Source of the DNA: Streptomyces sp. WM6386
GTDB taxonomy: Bacteria > Actinomycetota > Actinomycetes > Streptomycetales > Streptomycetaceae
DNA: 64,000 nt
Assembly: GCF_000972385.1 (NCBI RefSeq)
Contig: NZ_JXTE01000018.1
Location: 1 to 64,000 of the forward strand
Direction: 5' to 3'
This document shows positions 40,740 to 49,137 of the stretch, one piece after another. Under the pieces are notes generated by a model. The model worked only from the letters and a program-made list of their open reading frames with translations. It was not told the origin of the DNA and made no database searches. Every line of letters starts with the position of its first letter. Within the stretch, counting starts at the first letter, position 1. A program made the translations under genes and the position numbers.

Positions 40740-41618
40740 TCAGCGGCGGCCCAGCAGCTCGGTCAACCGTGTGATCCCGTCCGTGCCGTGGCCCAGACCG
40801 ACGGCGCGGCGGGCCTGGCCCTCGGCGGCGCGCAGTACGGCCGTGTCGATGCCGTGCGCCTCGGCGGTGTGGACGATGTGGGCCATCGAGGAGACCGACG
40901 AGGTCAGCGGGTTGCCCTCGCCGGAGTAGGTGCCCTCGTCGATGTCGTCCGCCCACTCGGCGAACAGCGGCGGCAGGATCGCGCCGATGCCCTGGGCGAA
41001 GGGGGCCAGTTCGCGGGCGGTGATGCCCTCGGCGCGGGCCAGCGCGAGGGCGTGGACGTAGCCCGCGGTGGCCGTCCAGAAGATGTCGAGCAGGGCGATG
41101 TCGTGGGCGGCGGCCCGGCCGGGGTCCGCGCCGAGGTGGGTGTGGGTGCCGCCCAGCGCGTCCAGGGCGGGGCGGTGCTCGGCGTAGAGGTCCTCGGGGC
41201 CGCTGTGCAGGAAGACGGCGTGGGGCGTGCCGATGGTCGTGATCGGAGTCATGATCGCGCCGTCCAGGTAGCGGATGCCGTGCTCGGCGGCCCAGTCGGC
41301 GGTGCGGCGGGCGCGGTCGGGGGTGTCGCTGGAGAAGTTCACGACGGTACGGCCCTTGAGGGCGTCGGTGACGGGTTCCGTACGCAGGAAGGTGTCGGCC
41401 GCGTCGTAATTGACCACGCAGACGACGGTGAGCGGGCTCGCGGCGACCGCGTCGGCGGCCGAGGGGGCGCTGATCGCCCCGCGCTTCTTGAGGTCGAGGT
41501 CCCGGCCCGGTGTGCGGTTCCAGACCGTGGTCCGCAGACCGGCGTCCAGGAAGGCACCGGCCAGCGCGTGGCCCATCGGGCCCAGACCGAGGAGGGTGAC
41601 GGAAGAGGACAGGGGCAT
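40740..41618 (-). CDS. Imine-reductase-like NADPH-dependent oxidoreductase
   Basis: 292 residues in the 6-phosphogluconate dehydrogenase/beta-hydroxyacid dehydrogenase superfamily: Rossmann motif LLGLGPMGHALAGAFLDAG and WNRTPG, conserved VVNFSSDTPDRAR, and an all-helical C-terminus with AHDIALLDIFWTATAGYVHA. The last pattern, without a catalytic lysine of the dehydrogenases, fits the imine reductase group. The substrate is unknown. It is divergent from an HxlR regulator, probably its controller. Confidence 0.85.
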   Translation of the reverse strand: MPLSSSVTLLGLGPMGHALAGAFLDAGLRTTVWNRTPGRDLDLKKRGAISAPSAADAVAASPLTVVCVVNYDAADTFLRTEPVTDALKGRTVVNFSSDTPDRARRTADWAAEHGIRYLDGAIMTPITTIGTPHAVFLHSGPEDLYAEHRPALDALGGTHTHLGADPGRAAAHDIALLDIFWTATAGYVHALALARAEGITARELAPFAQGIGAILPPLFAEWADDIDEGTYSGEGNPLTSSVSSMAHIVHTAEAHGIDTAVLRAAEGQARRAVGLGHGTDGITRLTELLGRR

Positions 41619-41684
41619 GCTGAAACTCCCTTGGGAACAGAGGCCGTTGGCAGGCCGTTACGAATGACGACGAAGGGGGCGGAG

Positions 41685-42023
41685 ATGGGCTGCACGCGCG
41701 TCCTGGACATGAACACCTGTGGAGTGACCGCCGCGATCACGGTGATCGACGGCAAGTGGAAGACCTCGCTGCTGTGGCTGCTGGAGGCCGGTCCGCAACG
41801 GCCCGGTGAGCTGCGCAGGCAGCTGCCGGGCCTCAGCGAGAAGGTGCTGACCGAGGCGCTGCGCGCGATGGAGGCGGACGGTCTTGTGCACCGGGAGGTG
41901 CACGACGTCCTGCCGCTCAAGACGGTCTACTCACTGACCGCCTTCGGCCGTGAACTCTCCGAGCTGCTGGCCCCGTTGTCCGACTGGGGCCACCGCCACA
42001 TGGAGAAGCAGGCCGCTTCCTGA
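41685..42023 (+). CDS. HxlR-family regulator
   Basis: 112 residues; the HxlR winged helix shows ITVIDGKWKTSLLWLLEAGP, then RPGELRRQLPGLSEKVLTEA and LTAFGRELSELLAPLSDWG. Two cysteines near the start (MGCTRVLDMNTCG) could sense oxidants or aldehydes, as in HypR/YodB relatives. ATG at 41685 has AGGGGG five bases upstream; ATG at 41664 would add seven residues. It is divergent from the imine-reductase-like gene. Confidence 0.88.
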   Translation: MGCTRVLDMNTCGVTAAITVIDGKWKTSLLWLLEAGPQRPGELRRQLPGLSEKVLTEALRAMEADGLVHREVHDVLPLKTVYSLTAFGRELSELLAPLSDWGHRHMEKQAAS

Positions 42024-42096
42024 TCCCTCCCGGCTTCCGATCCCCTTTCCTTCGCCGGCCCTTCGTGACCAGCTTCGGATCCACCCGGTCCCGCTG

Positions 42097-42126
42097 CCAA
42101 GTACCCACTTTTTTGTGGGTACTTGG
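42097..42126. terminator. Bidirectional T-rich hairpin terminator
   Basis: Arms CCAAGTACCCAC (42097-42108) and the exact complement at 42115-42126 enclose a six-T loop. It lies between convergent genes ending at 42023 and 42127, serving both. Confidence 0.8.
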
Positions 42127-42720
42127 TCAGTCCTGCCGGTCGGCCTCCCGAGCCGCCCTCTCCAGCCGCTCCCGGTAGGCCTCCCACCAGGCCGGGTCGT
42201 GCGAGGCCATGCTGTCCTTGCCCTGGTTCATCCCGACGGCACCGTCCATGAGCTCCCGCAGGATGTCGGCGTGCCCGGCGTGCCGCTGCGTGTCGGCGAT
42301 CACGCGGACCATCGCGTGATGCAGCGTGACCTCGTCCTTGCCGTCCGGCCACCACGGCACCCTGCCCACGGTGTCCAGGGCGAGCGCGTCGAGCGTCGCG
42401 TCCGCGTGCGCCCATGCCCGGCGGTACAGGCCCACGATGTCCTCGCGCGACTCGTCGGCGGTGGCCCACATGTCGCCGTTGGTCTCGCCGGCGGTGTCGA
42501 GCCAGGGGAGCCGCTCCCCGGACGGGCGCCCGAAGGTGTCGCCGAGATACCCCAACTCCACGCCGGCCGCGTGCTTCACCAGCCCCAGGAGGTTGGTGCC
42601 GGTCGGTGTCAGGGGGCGGCGGGCGTCGTACTCGGAGAGCCCTTCGAGCTTCCAGAGGAGGGCGTCGCGGGCGGACTGGAGGTAGAAGCGGAGGGTGTCC
42701 TTGGGATCCGTTTCGGTCAT
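42127..42720 (-). CDS. DinB-family (DUF664) protein
   Basis: 197 residues with the four-helix DinB fold: LLGLVKHAAGVELGYLGDT (first metal-binding His), ADESREDIVGLYRRAWAHAD, and TLHHAMVRVIADTQRHAGHADILREL (further His residues). Relatives include mycothiol-dependent enzymes, and this organism makes mycothiol, but the reaction is unknown. ATG at 42720 (MTETDPKDTLRF). Confidence 0.87.
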   Translation of the reverse strand: MTETDPKDTLRFYLQSARDALLWKLEGLSEYDARRPLTPTGTNLLGLVKHAAGVELGYLGDTFGRPSGERLPWLDTAGETNGDMWATADESREDIVGLYRRAWAHADATLDALALDTVGRVPWWPDGKDEVTLHHAMVRVIADTQRHAGHADILRELMDGAVGMNQGKDSMASHDPAWWEAYRERLERAAREADRQD

Positions 42721-42799
42721 GCGTGCCAGTCTGTGACGCGGGCGATCTTCGCGCACCGCTTTTCGCACGGACAGCCGGGTGGAGGGCCGTCCAGGGTGC

Positions 42800-43225
42800 T
42801 CATCCGCGGGCGCCGGCGACCCCCGAACCGTCCATGTAGTCGCGCGCCCGTGTGATCAGTCCGTCGTGGACGTGGAGTATCAGCAGGCCGGGGACGGTGA
42901 AGGCGGTGCGCCGGGGCGGCAGCGACCCCACCACGACATGCTCGGCGACGATCACTGCGGGTTCGGCGATCTCGTAGGCCGCGATCTCCCTGATCTCGTC
43001 CACCCGGGCGGGGCTTCCGCCCCAGGCCGTCCGGTAGCCCACACGCACGGCCTCGCGTCCGTCGTAGCGAGGCGGGAAGCCGGGGACGGCGAACGGGAAC
43101 TCGTGCACCGCGTCCACGGCGTACAGGTCGGCGAGGTCGTCCGCGGACTTGTCGACCATGGCCCGGTAGTACAGGGCCAGCACCTCGCGTGGGGTGCGGA
43201 GGGCGGGGAGCTGTGGTTCGGGCAT
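42800..43225 (-). CDS. SnoaL/NTF2-like protein
   Basis: 141 residues of the NTF2-like cone fold: EVLALYYRAMVDKSADDLAD, DAVHEFPFAVPGFPPRYDG and VPGLLILHVHDGLITRARDY. Such proteins act as small isomerases, hydrolases or binding proteins; nothing tells which. It is divergent from the TetR gene at 43325, which probably represses it. ATG at 43225 (MPEPQLPA). Confidence 0.85.
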   Translation of the reverse strand: MPEPQLPALRTPREVLALYYRAMVDKSADDLADLYAVDAVHEFPFAVPGFPPRYDGREAVRVGYRTAWGGSPARVDEIREIAAYEIAEPAVIVAEHVVVGSLPPRRTAFTVPGLLILHVHDGLITRARDYMDGSGVAGARG

Positions 43226-43324
43226 GGTGACCACTCCAGTCCTAGTCACTTTCACTCAACAGGCGTTGACTCAATTACCGTAGAGAGGGCGGGGTGGTTC
43301 GGTCAACGGCTGTAGAGTGAATTG

Positions 43325-43903
43325 ATGCCTACGTCCCCCTCCTCACCCCATCGGTCCCGCGCCGACCGCCGTCGGGCCACCGAGGCGCGCATCCTCGGCA
43401 GTGCCCGGGAGCTGTTCGCGGAGAAGGGCTTCGACCGCACCACCATCCGTGCCGTGGCGGCCTCGGCGGGTGTGGATCCGGCCCTGGTCATGCAGTACTT
43501 CGGTTCGAAGCGCGAGCTGTTCTCGCAGGCGGTGCAGGCGCTCCCCGTGTCACCGGCACCCACCGACACCGACGCGCTGGTCGATCAGCTCATCGCCACG
43601 CTCGGCCTCAAGCTCGGCGGTCTGCCCGAGGGCACGCTGGCGATGATGCGCTCCATGCTCACCGACCCGGCCGCGGCCGACCACGTCCGCGCGGCCCTCG
43701 CCCGGCAGACCGACGGCGTCGCCGCCACCCTGCCGAGGGGCGAGGACCCCGAACTCCGCGCCGCCCTGATCGTCACCACCCTCCTGGGCGTCACCATCGG
43801 CCACCAGCTCCTCGCCCTGCCCGCCCTCCATGACGCCCCGCCCGAGCGCGTCGCGGCGCTTCTGCGGCCGGCGATCAAGGCGCTGACGGGGCAGGCGGGT
43901 TGA
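43325..43903 (+). CDS. TetR-family regulator
   Basis: 192 residues. Helix-turn-helix in FDRTTIRAVAASAGVDPALV and MQYFGSKRELFSQAV; C-terminal domain with MMRSMLTDPAAADHVRAA. ATG at 43325. TGTAGAGT stands close upstream as a -10, so the message has a very short leader. A short inverted repeat TCAAC-AGGC-GTTGA at 43256-43269 in the shared promoter region is a possible operator. Confidence 0.88.
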   Translation: MPTSPSSPHRSRADRRRATEARILGSARELFAEKGFDRTTIRAVAASAGVDPALVMQYFGSKRELFSQAVQALPVSPAPTDTDALVDQLIATLGLKLGGLPEGTLAMMRSMLTDPAAADHVRAALARQTDGVAATLPRGEDPELRAALIVTTLLGVTIGHQLLALPALHDAPPERVAALLRPAIKALTGQAG

Positions 43904-43920
43904 CGGCGGTGAGTGAGGTG

Positions 43921-44022
43921 AGCTGATCCCGCACCTCACCTGTGGGCCATGGCGAGCCGATCCCGCCCCGCGCCTGCGGGCCATAGGAAGCCGACCCCGC
44001 CCCTCACCTGCCGGCCATGCCG
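43921..44022. repeat. Three degenerate tandem 34-bp repeats
   Basis: Units at 43921-43954, 43955-43988 and 43989-44022 share the frame AGC(C/T)GA(T/C)CCCGC...CCTG..GGCCAT. They fill the space between two convergent genes and are non-coding. Confidence 0.8.
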
Positions 44023-44024
44023 CC

Positions 44025-44768
44025 TCAGGACGGGGCGAGGACGCAGAACTCGTGCCCCTCCGGATCGGTCAGGCATGTCCACGGCACGTCGCCCTGGCCG
44101 AGGTCGAGGTCGATGGCGCCGAGGGCCCGCAGCCGGGCCACCTCCGCCTCCTTGTCGTCACCGGGGTACGGCAGCAGGTCGAGATGGATACGGTCCGGAA
44201 CGGTCTTCACGTCGGGCGTGCGGAGGAACTCGAGATACGGACCGACACCCTTGGGGGAGCGGAACACCGCATGGTCGTCGGTCACCTCGTGCAGCGGCCA
44301 GTCCACCGCCTCACCCCAGAACCGGGCCATGGCCCGCGGATCCGCGCAGTCGAGGACCATCACGGCGATCGGCCCGGTGTCCCGGTGGATCTCCCGGGGC
44401 TCCAGCACGCAGAACTCGTTGCCCTCCGGGTCGGCAAGCACCGTGAACGGCACGTCGCTGCCCTGGCCCACGTCGACGGGTGTCGCACCGAGACCCTTCA
44501 GGCGTGCGACCAACTCCGCCTGATGGACCGCGGAGGTGGTGGCGAGGTCGAGGTGCAGTCGGTTCTTCGTCGCCGTCTTGGGTTCGGGAACCGGCACGAC
44601 GTCGATGCCGAGGGCGACCGGGTCCGGCCAGACGAGTTCGGCGGAGGGTCCGACATAGGTGCTCACGCCGGGCCGGAAAAGGTTCCAGCCGAGCGCCTCC
44701 GCCCAGAACCGGCCGACCGCCGAGCCGTCGACAGCCTTGATGTTCAGCTGAACAGGTCGCAGCGCCAT
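44025..44768 (-). CDS. Tandem glyoxalase/VOC-domain protein
   Basis: 247 residues with two VOC halves, each ending in the same motif: VLADPEGNEFCVLEP and CLTDPEGHEFCVLAP, with partner strands NRLHLDLATT and DRIHLDLLPY. Each half starts with a strand-helix such as VDGSAVGRFWAEALGWN. Proteins of this build bind hydrophobic drugs or act as aldehyde-adduct lyases. ATG at 44768 (MALRPVQLNIKA). No operon partner. Confidence 0.87.
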   Translation of the reverse strand: MALRPVQLNIKAVDGSAVGRFWAEALGWNLFRPGVSTYVGPSAELVWPDPVALGIDVVPVPEPKTATKNRLHLDLATTSAVHQAELVARLKGLGATPVDVGQGSDVPFTVLADPEGNEFCVLEPREIHRDTGPIAVMVLDCADPRAMARFWGEAVDWPLHEVTDDHAVFRSPKGVGPYLEFLRTPDVKTVPDRIHLDLLPYPGDDKEAEVARLRALGAIDLDLGQGDVPWTCLTDPEGHEFCVLAPS

Positions 44769-44919
44769 GGCGGCGATCCTATTGTCCTGTCTCGCGTGAG
44801 CCGCCCAATGGCCGGACGTCTGAGCCGGCGGGCGCGTGCCGTCAAGCACCTCACGGAGCCCTGGCACCGCGTCCGTGGGTCGGCACCTTCGTGCTCTGAT
44901 CCCGCGGACCAGGTCGAGG

Positions 44920-45486
44920 TCACAGCAATCGGTCGACCAGTCCGTCGACGTAGTCCGGGGTGAGCGGGCCCAGGCCGAACAGGACGCGGACATACATCGG
45001 GGCCAGGATGTGGTCCAGCACGCCGAGCGCGTCGGGTGCGTGCTCGCCGCGTTCGCGGGCGCGATCGAGCACGGACTGCAGTTGCCGGGTGCGTTCGGCG
45101 AGGAGGTCGTCACCCGCCTGCCGCCCCTCCTGGCCGCTGCTCGACAGGGCGACGGCGAGGCGCAGCAACGCCAGGCCGTCGGGTCCGGTGATCTCGCGGG
45201 CCACTTGGGCAGCGTAAGTGCGCAGGTCGCCGGCCAGGCTCCCGGTGTCGGGCATCGGCGACCGCTCGTTGAGGCGGGTGAGCGCCACGTCGGTGAGCAG
45301 GTTTTCCAGGTTGCCCCACCGGCGGTAGATGCTGCTGTCGGCCACGCCCGAGCGGGCCGCGACGTCGCCGACGGAGAACTTGCCGTAGCCGCGCTCGCTG
45401 ATCAAGTCGGTGACGGCCTGGTGCACCGCCGCGCCGACGCGGGCGCCGCGCCCGCCGGGTCGCCGGGCGCGCTGTCGCTCGTCCAT
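44920..45486 (-). CDS. TetR-family repressor of the divergent efflux gene
   Basis: 188 residues; helix-turn-helix YGKFSVGDVAARSGVADSSI and YRRWGNLENLLTDVA, then a C-terminal domain of the TetR_C type (LLRLAVALSSSGQEGRQAG). It is divergent from an MFS multidrug exporter gene with a perfect operator palindrome between them (45544-45568), the classic repressor-pump arrangement. ATG at 45486. Confidence 0.92.
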   Translation of the reverse strand: MDERQRARRPGGRGARVGAAVHQAVTDLISERGYGKFSVGDVAARSGVADSSIYRRWGNLENLLTDVALTRLNERSPMPDTGSLAGDLRTYAAQVAREITGPDGLALLRLAVALSSSGQEGRQAGDDLLAERTRQLQSVLDRARERGEHAPDALGVLDHILAPMYVRVLFGLGPLTPDYVDGLVDRLL

Positions 45487-45497
45487 GCATCCACCTT

Positions 45498-45568
45498 AAC
45501 GCAGTTGGGGCTTGCGTTTGCGGTGGAGCCTCCTTACAGTCACCTAACGCAGTCAATGACTGCGTTAG
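45498..45568. promoter_or_regulatory. TetR operators between repressor and pump
   Basis: CTAACGCAGTCA (45544-45555) and its exact complement (45557-45568) form a 12-bp inverted repeat around one base. A weaker site AACGCA-N9-TGCGTT (45498-45518) carries the same half-site next to the TetR start. Two sites suggest separate control of each promoter. Confidence 0.85.
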
Positions 45569-45630
45569 AGCGCCCAGGGGCTGACCGCGTCGGCCGTGAA
45601 GAGGCGCAACTACCGATGGAGAGGAACCCC

Positions 45631-47100
45631 ATGGCTGCATCGCCTGCGGCCTTAGGCGGTCGACCGAACCGGGCTGTGCTGCTCACGGTGACCTGCCTAG
45701 GTCAATTCATGGTGCTGCTCGACAACACGATTGTTGGAGCGGCGCTGCCCGATATGCAGCACCGGCTGCACACTCAGCTGACCGGTCTGCAGTGGATCGT
45801 CGACGCGTACGTACTGCTGGTCGCCATGCTGCTGCTGTCCGGCGGAATCTTCGCCGACCGGTTCGGCCGCAAGCGGGTGTACCTGACCGGCGTGGCGGTG
45901 TTCACCGCCGCGTCGGTGCTGTGCAGTCTCGCGCCCTCGGTCGGCTGGCTGGTCGCCGGCCGGGTGCTGCAGGGCATCGGGGCCGCGGCGCTGAGCCCCG
46001 CCTCGCTGGCTCTGCTCGCCGCCGCCTGTCCCGTGCCGCAGGAACGAATCAAGGCGATCGGGCTGTGGGCGGGATTCAGCGGAATCGGTCTGGCCGCGGG
46101 CCCCGTGGCCGGCGGCCTGCTGGCAGACGCCTTCGGCTGGCCCGCCATCTTCCTGGTCAATCTGCCCATCGGCGTGGTCCTGCTGCTGGTCGGTCTGCGC
46201 AGCCTTGAAGAGACCCGCAATCCGAGCGCCCCCGCGATCGACATCCCGGGGACGGTGCTGTCCGTTCTGGGGGTGGGGGCGCTGACCTACGGGCTGATCG
46301 AGGGTGGTGCCCGCGGCTGGACGGCGCCGGTGATCCTGGGCAGCTTCACCGCCGGGGTGATTCTCCTCGCCGCCTTCGTCGCCGTCGAAGCGCGTCGTTC
46401 CGCTCCGATGCTGCCGCTGGGTCTGTTCCGCCAGCGGCTGTTCACCGTGTCCAACACCGCCATGGTCGTGGTGGGGTTCGCGCTCATGGGTTCGTCGTTC
46501 TTCTTCTCCCAGTTCTTCGTGTACGTCCAGGGCAGCTCGATCCTGCGCGCCGGCCTGCAGACCCTGCCGGTATCCCTCGCCATGGTGATCGTCAGTCCGT
46601 ACGCGGGCCGGCTCGCCGCCCGGTACGGCTTCCGCATCGTGGTCACCACCGGCCTGGCCCTGGCCGGCCCGGGACTGCTGGCGCTCGGCATGGTGCACGC
46701 CGACACCGGCTACGGGAACGTGTGGTGGCGGCTGGGCGTCGTCGGCATCGGCTTCGCCCTGACCATGTCCCCACTGACAGGAGCCGCCATCCAGGCGGTC
46801 AGCCCGCAGGAGGGCGGCCTCGCGTCAGGCATCAGCAGCACCACCCGGCAGATCGGCGCGGTGCTCGGCGTGGCGGTACTCGGAGCCATCGTCCGCACCC
46901 GGCAATCCGGCGGCGCCTCCTTCGAGACCGGCCTCAACAGCGCCTTCCTCGCTGCCGGCACCGTCACTTCGGCCACCGCCGTGCTCACCGGCCTGTGGCT
47001 GGCGAGGTCCAAGCCCGCGGAAGGCTCCGCGGCGCCGCAACGTTCCACCGCTCCAGACGCGGTCACCACCTCGAACGAGGGGTCCGCGAACAGCCGTTGA
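45631..47100 (+). CDS. MFS multidrug exporter, DHA2 (14-helix) family
   Basis: 489 residues with ~14 helices. Motif D1/A region QFMVLLDNTIVGAALPDM and GGIFADRFGRKRVYLTG; antiporter motif C GFSGIGLAAGPVAGGLL. This is the EmrB/QacA type of proton-drug antiporter found beside TetR regulators and antibiotic clusters. ATG at 45631 (MAASPAALGG) has GAGAGG upstream; ATG at 45616 adds five residues. The substrate is unknown. Confidence 0.92.
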   Translation: MAASPAALGGRPNRAVLLTVTCLGQFMVLLDNTIVGAALPDMQHRLHTQLTGLQWIVDAYVLLVAMLLLSGGIFADRFGRKRVYLTGVAVFTAASVLCSLAPSVGWLVAGRVLQGIGAAALSPASLALLAAACPVPQERIKAIGLWAGFSGIGLAAGPVAGGLLADAFGWPAIFLVNLPIGVVLLLVGLRSLEETRNPSAPAIDIPGTVLSVLGVGALTYGLIEGGARGWTAPVILGSFTAGVILLAAFVAVEARRSAPMLPLGLFRQRLFTVSNTAMVVVGFALMGSSFFFSQFFVYVQGSSILRAGLQTLPVSLAMVIVSPYAGRLAARYGFRIVVTTGLALAGPGLLALGMVHADTGYGNVWWRLGVVGIGFALTMSPLTGAAIQAVSPQEGGLASGISSTTRQIGAVLGVAVLGAIVRTRQSGGASFETGLNSAFLAAGTVTSATAVLTGLWLARSKPAEGSAAPQRSTAPDAVTTSNEGSANSR

Positions 47101-47238
47101 CAGCGACACCGACCTTGGCCGGGAGACGTCCCGCCGGCTGATCCTCGCCCGACACCGACGTGGGCGACGTCATCGACATCTTCTTCGGGCCGCTCATCTT
47201 CCGCAGGCTCACGCCGGAGCACGTGGCGTGGAGCACTT

Positions 47239-47258
47239 TTGCAAGCGCCTGCTTGCAA
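47239..47258. promoter_or_regulatory. Inverted repeat upstream of XRE gene
   Basis: TTGCAAGC-GCCT-GCTTGCAA, perfect 8-bp arms, 30 bases before the XRE start. A third TAGCAAG follows at 47262. Probably an autoregulatory operator of the XRE protein. The rest of the 188-base gap after the exporter gene holds nothing clear. Confidence 0.65.
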
Positions 47259-47288
47259 TAGTTAGCAAGGGTGAGGCACAGTGGGGCC

Positions 47289-47831
47289 ATGGCATCGCTC
47301 AACGTCGGCAATCTCGGTGAGTACCTGCGCGAGCAGCGGCGAAACGCCCAGCTCTCGCTCAGGCAGCTCGCCGACGCCGCCGGGGTGTCCAATCCGTATC
47401 TGAGCCAGATCGAGCGCGGGCTGCGCAAGCCGAGCGCGGAGGTGCTGCAGCAGGTCGCCAAGGCGCTGCGGATCTCCGCCGAGACGCTGTACGTCCGCGC
47501 CGGCATCCTCGACGCCGAGCGCGACCGGGACGAGGTGGAGACGCGTGCCGTCATCATCGCCGACCCGACGCTCAACGAGCGGCAGAAGCAGGTGCTGCTC
47601 CAGATCTACGAGTCCTTCCGCAAGGAGAACGGATTCGGGACCGATATTGAGGAGACCGGCTCGCAGGGGGCAGCCGCTCCCGAGGCGGAGGCCACCACGG
47701 TCGACGTGCCGGCAGACATACCGGGCGAAGAAGCCCGGGGTGGCACTGCCAAGCGCCGTACCCGCAAGAAGAGCACGGCACCCGGCACGACCGACGGCAG
47801 CGACGCCGACCCGCAGCAGACGGCCAGTTGA
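47289..47831 (+). CDS. XRE-family regulator (Rv0474-like)
   Basis: 180 residues. The helix-turn-helix is textbook: LSLRQLADAAGVSNPYLSQI and ERGLRKPSAEVLQQVAKAL. A helical middle (LNERQKQVLLQIYESFRKEN) and a disordered, basic C-terminus (KRRTRKKSTAPG) follow. The order XRE, HbhA-like, DUF2516 is the same as Rv0474-Rv0475-Rv0476 in M. tuberculosis, as I recall. ATG at 47289 (MASLNVGNLGEYLREQ). Confidence 0.9.
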   Translation: MASLNVGNLGEYLREQRRNAQLSLRQLADAAGVSNPYLSQIERGLRKPSAEVLQQVAKALRISAETLYVRAGILDAERDRDEVETRAVIIADPTLNERQKQVLLQIYESFRKENGFGTDIEETGSQGAAAPEAEATTVDVPADIPGEEARGGTAKRRTRKKSTAPGTTDGSDADPQQTAS

Positions 47832-47896
47832 GACACCGGCTGACCGAGCGCGGAACCAAAACCCTCAGACGAAAGCGATCCGGGAGGACCATCACC

Positions 47897-48553
47897 ATGG
47901 CCATCACCGACGACATCCGCAAGGCCGTTTCGGACCCCACCCCGCTCTACTTCCTCGCCGGCGCCGGTGACCTCGCCTTCCAGGAGGCCAAGAAGGTGCC
48001 CGGCATCGTCGAGCAGCTGCGCGCCGAGGCCCCGGCCCGTATCGAGGCCGTGCGCGGCACCGACCCGAAGGCCGTGCAGGAGAAGGCCGCCGCCCGTGCC
48101 AAGGAGGCCAGTGCCAAGGCCAAGGAGGCGCAGGAGTCCCTCCAGGCCAGGGTCGGCGAGTTCATCGCGACCCTGGACGGCGACATCAAGAAGCTCGGCA
48201 CCACGATCGACGCCGACCTGAAGAAGTTCGGCGAGAGCGCCCAGGACTTCGCCCTGCGTGGCGTCGGCGTGGCCGCCGAGTACGCCGTGAAGGCCCGCGA
48301 GACCTACGAGAAGGTCGCCGAGCACGGTGAGCAGGCCGTGAAGACCTGGCGTGGCGAGGCCGCCGAGGAGATCGAGGAGCTGGCCGTGGCCGTCGAGCCC
48401 AAGGCCGAGCCCGTCGAGGTCAAGGAAGAGCCGAAGCCCGCCGCCGAGGCCAAGCCCGCCGAGGCCGCCCCCGCGAAGAAGACCGCCACCGCCAAGAAGA
48501 CGGCGCCGGCGAAGAAGACCACCGCCAAGAAGACGACCCCGCCCGCGAAGTAA
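47897..48553 (+). CDS. HbhA-like helical protein with Lys/Ala/Pro-rich C-terminus
   Basis: 218 residues. The N-terminal ~160 form a long coiled coil (DPTPLYFLAGAGDLAFQEAK, ADLKKFGESAQDFALRG), and the C-terminus is a PAKKTA-type repeat (about 12 Lys-Ala-Thr-Pro units), like the heparin-binding tail of mycobacterial HbhA. In Streptomyces a role in adhesion is doubtful; nucleoid, lipid-body or polar binding has been proposed for relatives. GGGAGGACC precedes the ATG at 47897. Probably cotranscribed with the XRE gene. Confidence 0.87.
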   Translation: MAITDDIRKAVSDPTPLYFLAGAGDLAFQEAKKVPGIVEQLRAEAPARIEAVRGTDPKAVQEKAAARAKEASAKAKEAQESLQARVGEFIATLDGDIKKLGTTIDADLKKFGESAQDFALRGVGVAAEYAVKARETYEKVAEHGEQAVKTWRGEAAEEIEELAVAVEPKAEPVEVKEEPKPAAEAKPAEAAPAKKTATAKKTAPAKKTTAKKTTPPAK

Positions 48554-48580
48554 GCGGCGAGGCAGGTACTTCTACGACGG

Positions 48581-48603
48581 CCGGGCACCCCTGGGGTGCC
48601 CGG
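48581..48603 (+). terminator. Perfect 10-bp hairpin terminator
   Basis: CCGGGCACCC (48581-48590), loop CTG, and GGGTGCCCGG (48594-48603), 27 bases after the HbhA-like stop. Confidence 0.85.
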
Positions 48604-48660
48604 CCCGTTCTCCGGGTACGGTGACCGCGTAACGACGATCCGAGTCAGGTGGTGGGCGTT

Positions 48661-48999
48661 GTGCTGATGCAGGGGTTCGCGGGGTTGATGTGGATTCTCT
48701 ACCTCGCGATGTTGGGATTCGCGGTGGTGGCCTTCGTGATGGCCGCCCTGTTCCGTGAGGACGCGTACCGCGCGGCCAGCAAGAACAACAAGGGCTTCTG
48801 GCTGATCATCCTCGGCGTCGCCGTCGCGGTGAACCTCCTGGTGCCGATGCTCTTCCTGCAGCTCGCGGGCCTGGTCGCCTCGATCGTCTTCTTCGTCGAC
48901 GTACGCCCGGCGCTCCGCCAGGTGTCGGGCGGCGGAGGCAGGGGCCGCGGAGGCAGCAGCAGCGACGGCCCCTACGGCCCGTGGAACGGCGGCCGGTAG
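48661..48999 (+). CDS. DUF2516 small membrane protein
   Basis: About 112 residues with three hydrophobic segments (GLMWILYLAMLGFAVVAFVM; FWLIILGVAVAVNLLVPMLF; LAGLVASIVFFVDVRPAL) and a Gly/Ser-rich tail (GGRGRGGSSSDGPYG). It matches the family next to hbhA in mycobacteria. The start is uncertain: GTG at 48649 or 48661, ATG at 48667; I favour 48661, with AGGTGG upstream. Function unknown. Confidence 0.82.
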   Translation: MLMQGFAGLMWILYLAMLGFAVVAFVMAALFREDAYRAASKNNKGFWLIILGVAVAVNLLVPMLFLQLAGLVASIVFFVDVRPALRQVSGGGGRGRGGSSSDGPYGPWNGGR

Positions 49000-49013
49000 A
49001 AAGCCGCGGTCAG

Positions 49014-49100
49014 GGGCGACCCGCCCAGGGGCGTGGGGCTGTATCGATGTGCGGCTCCGCCGCGTGGGCGCGACCAGCCACCACGGACGCGCACCCGGCA
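49014..49100. repeat. Dispersed Streptomyces intergenic repeat
   Basis: The stretch containing GGGGCTGTATCGATGTGCGG and CTCCGCCGCGTGGGCGCGAC followed by CAGCC is a motif I recall between many genes of Streptomyces genomes. It sits between convergent genes ending at 48999 and 49138. Confidence 0.6.
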
Positions 49101-49137
49101 CATGACAGGAACCCGCAACGGCGGGCCCCGCCCCAAC

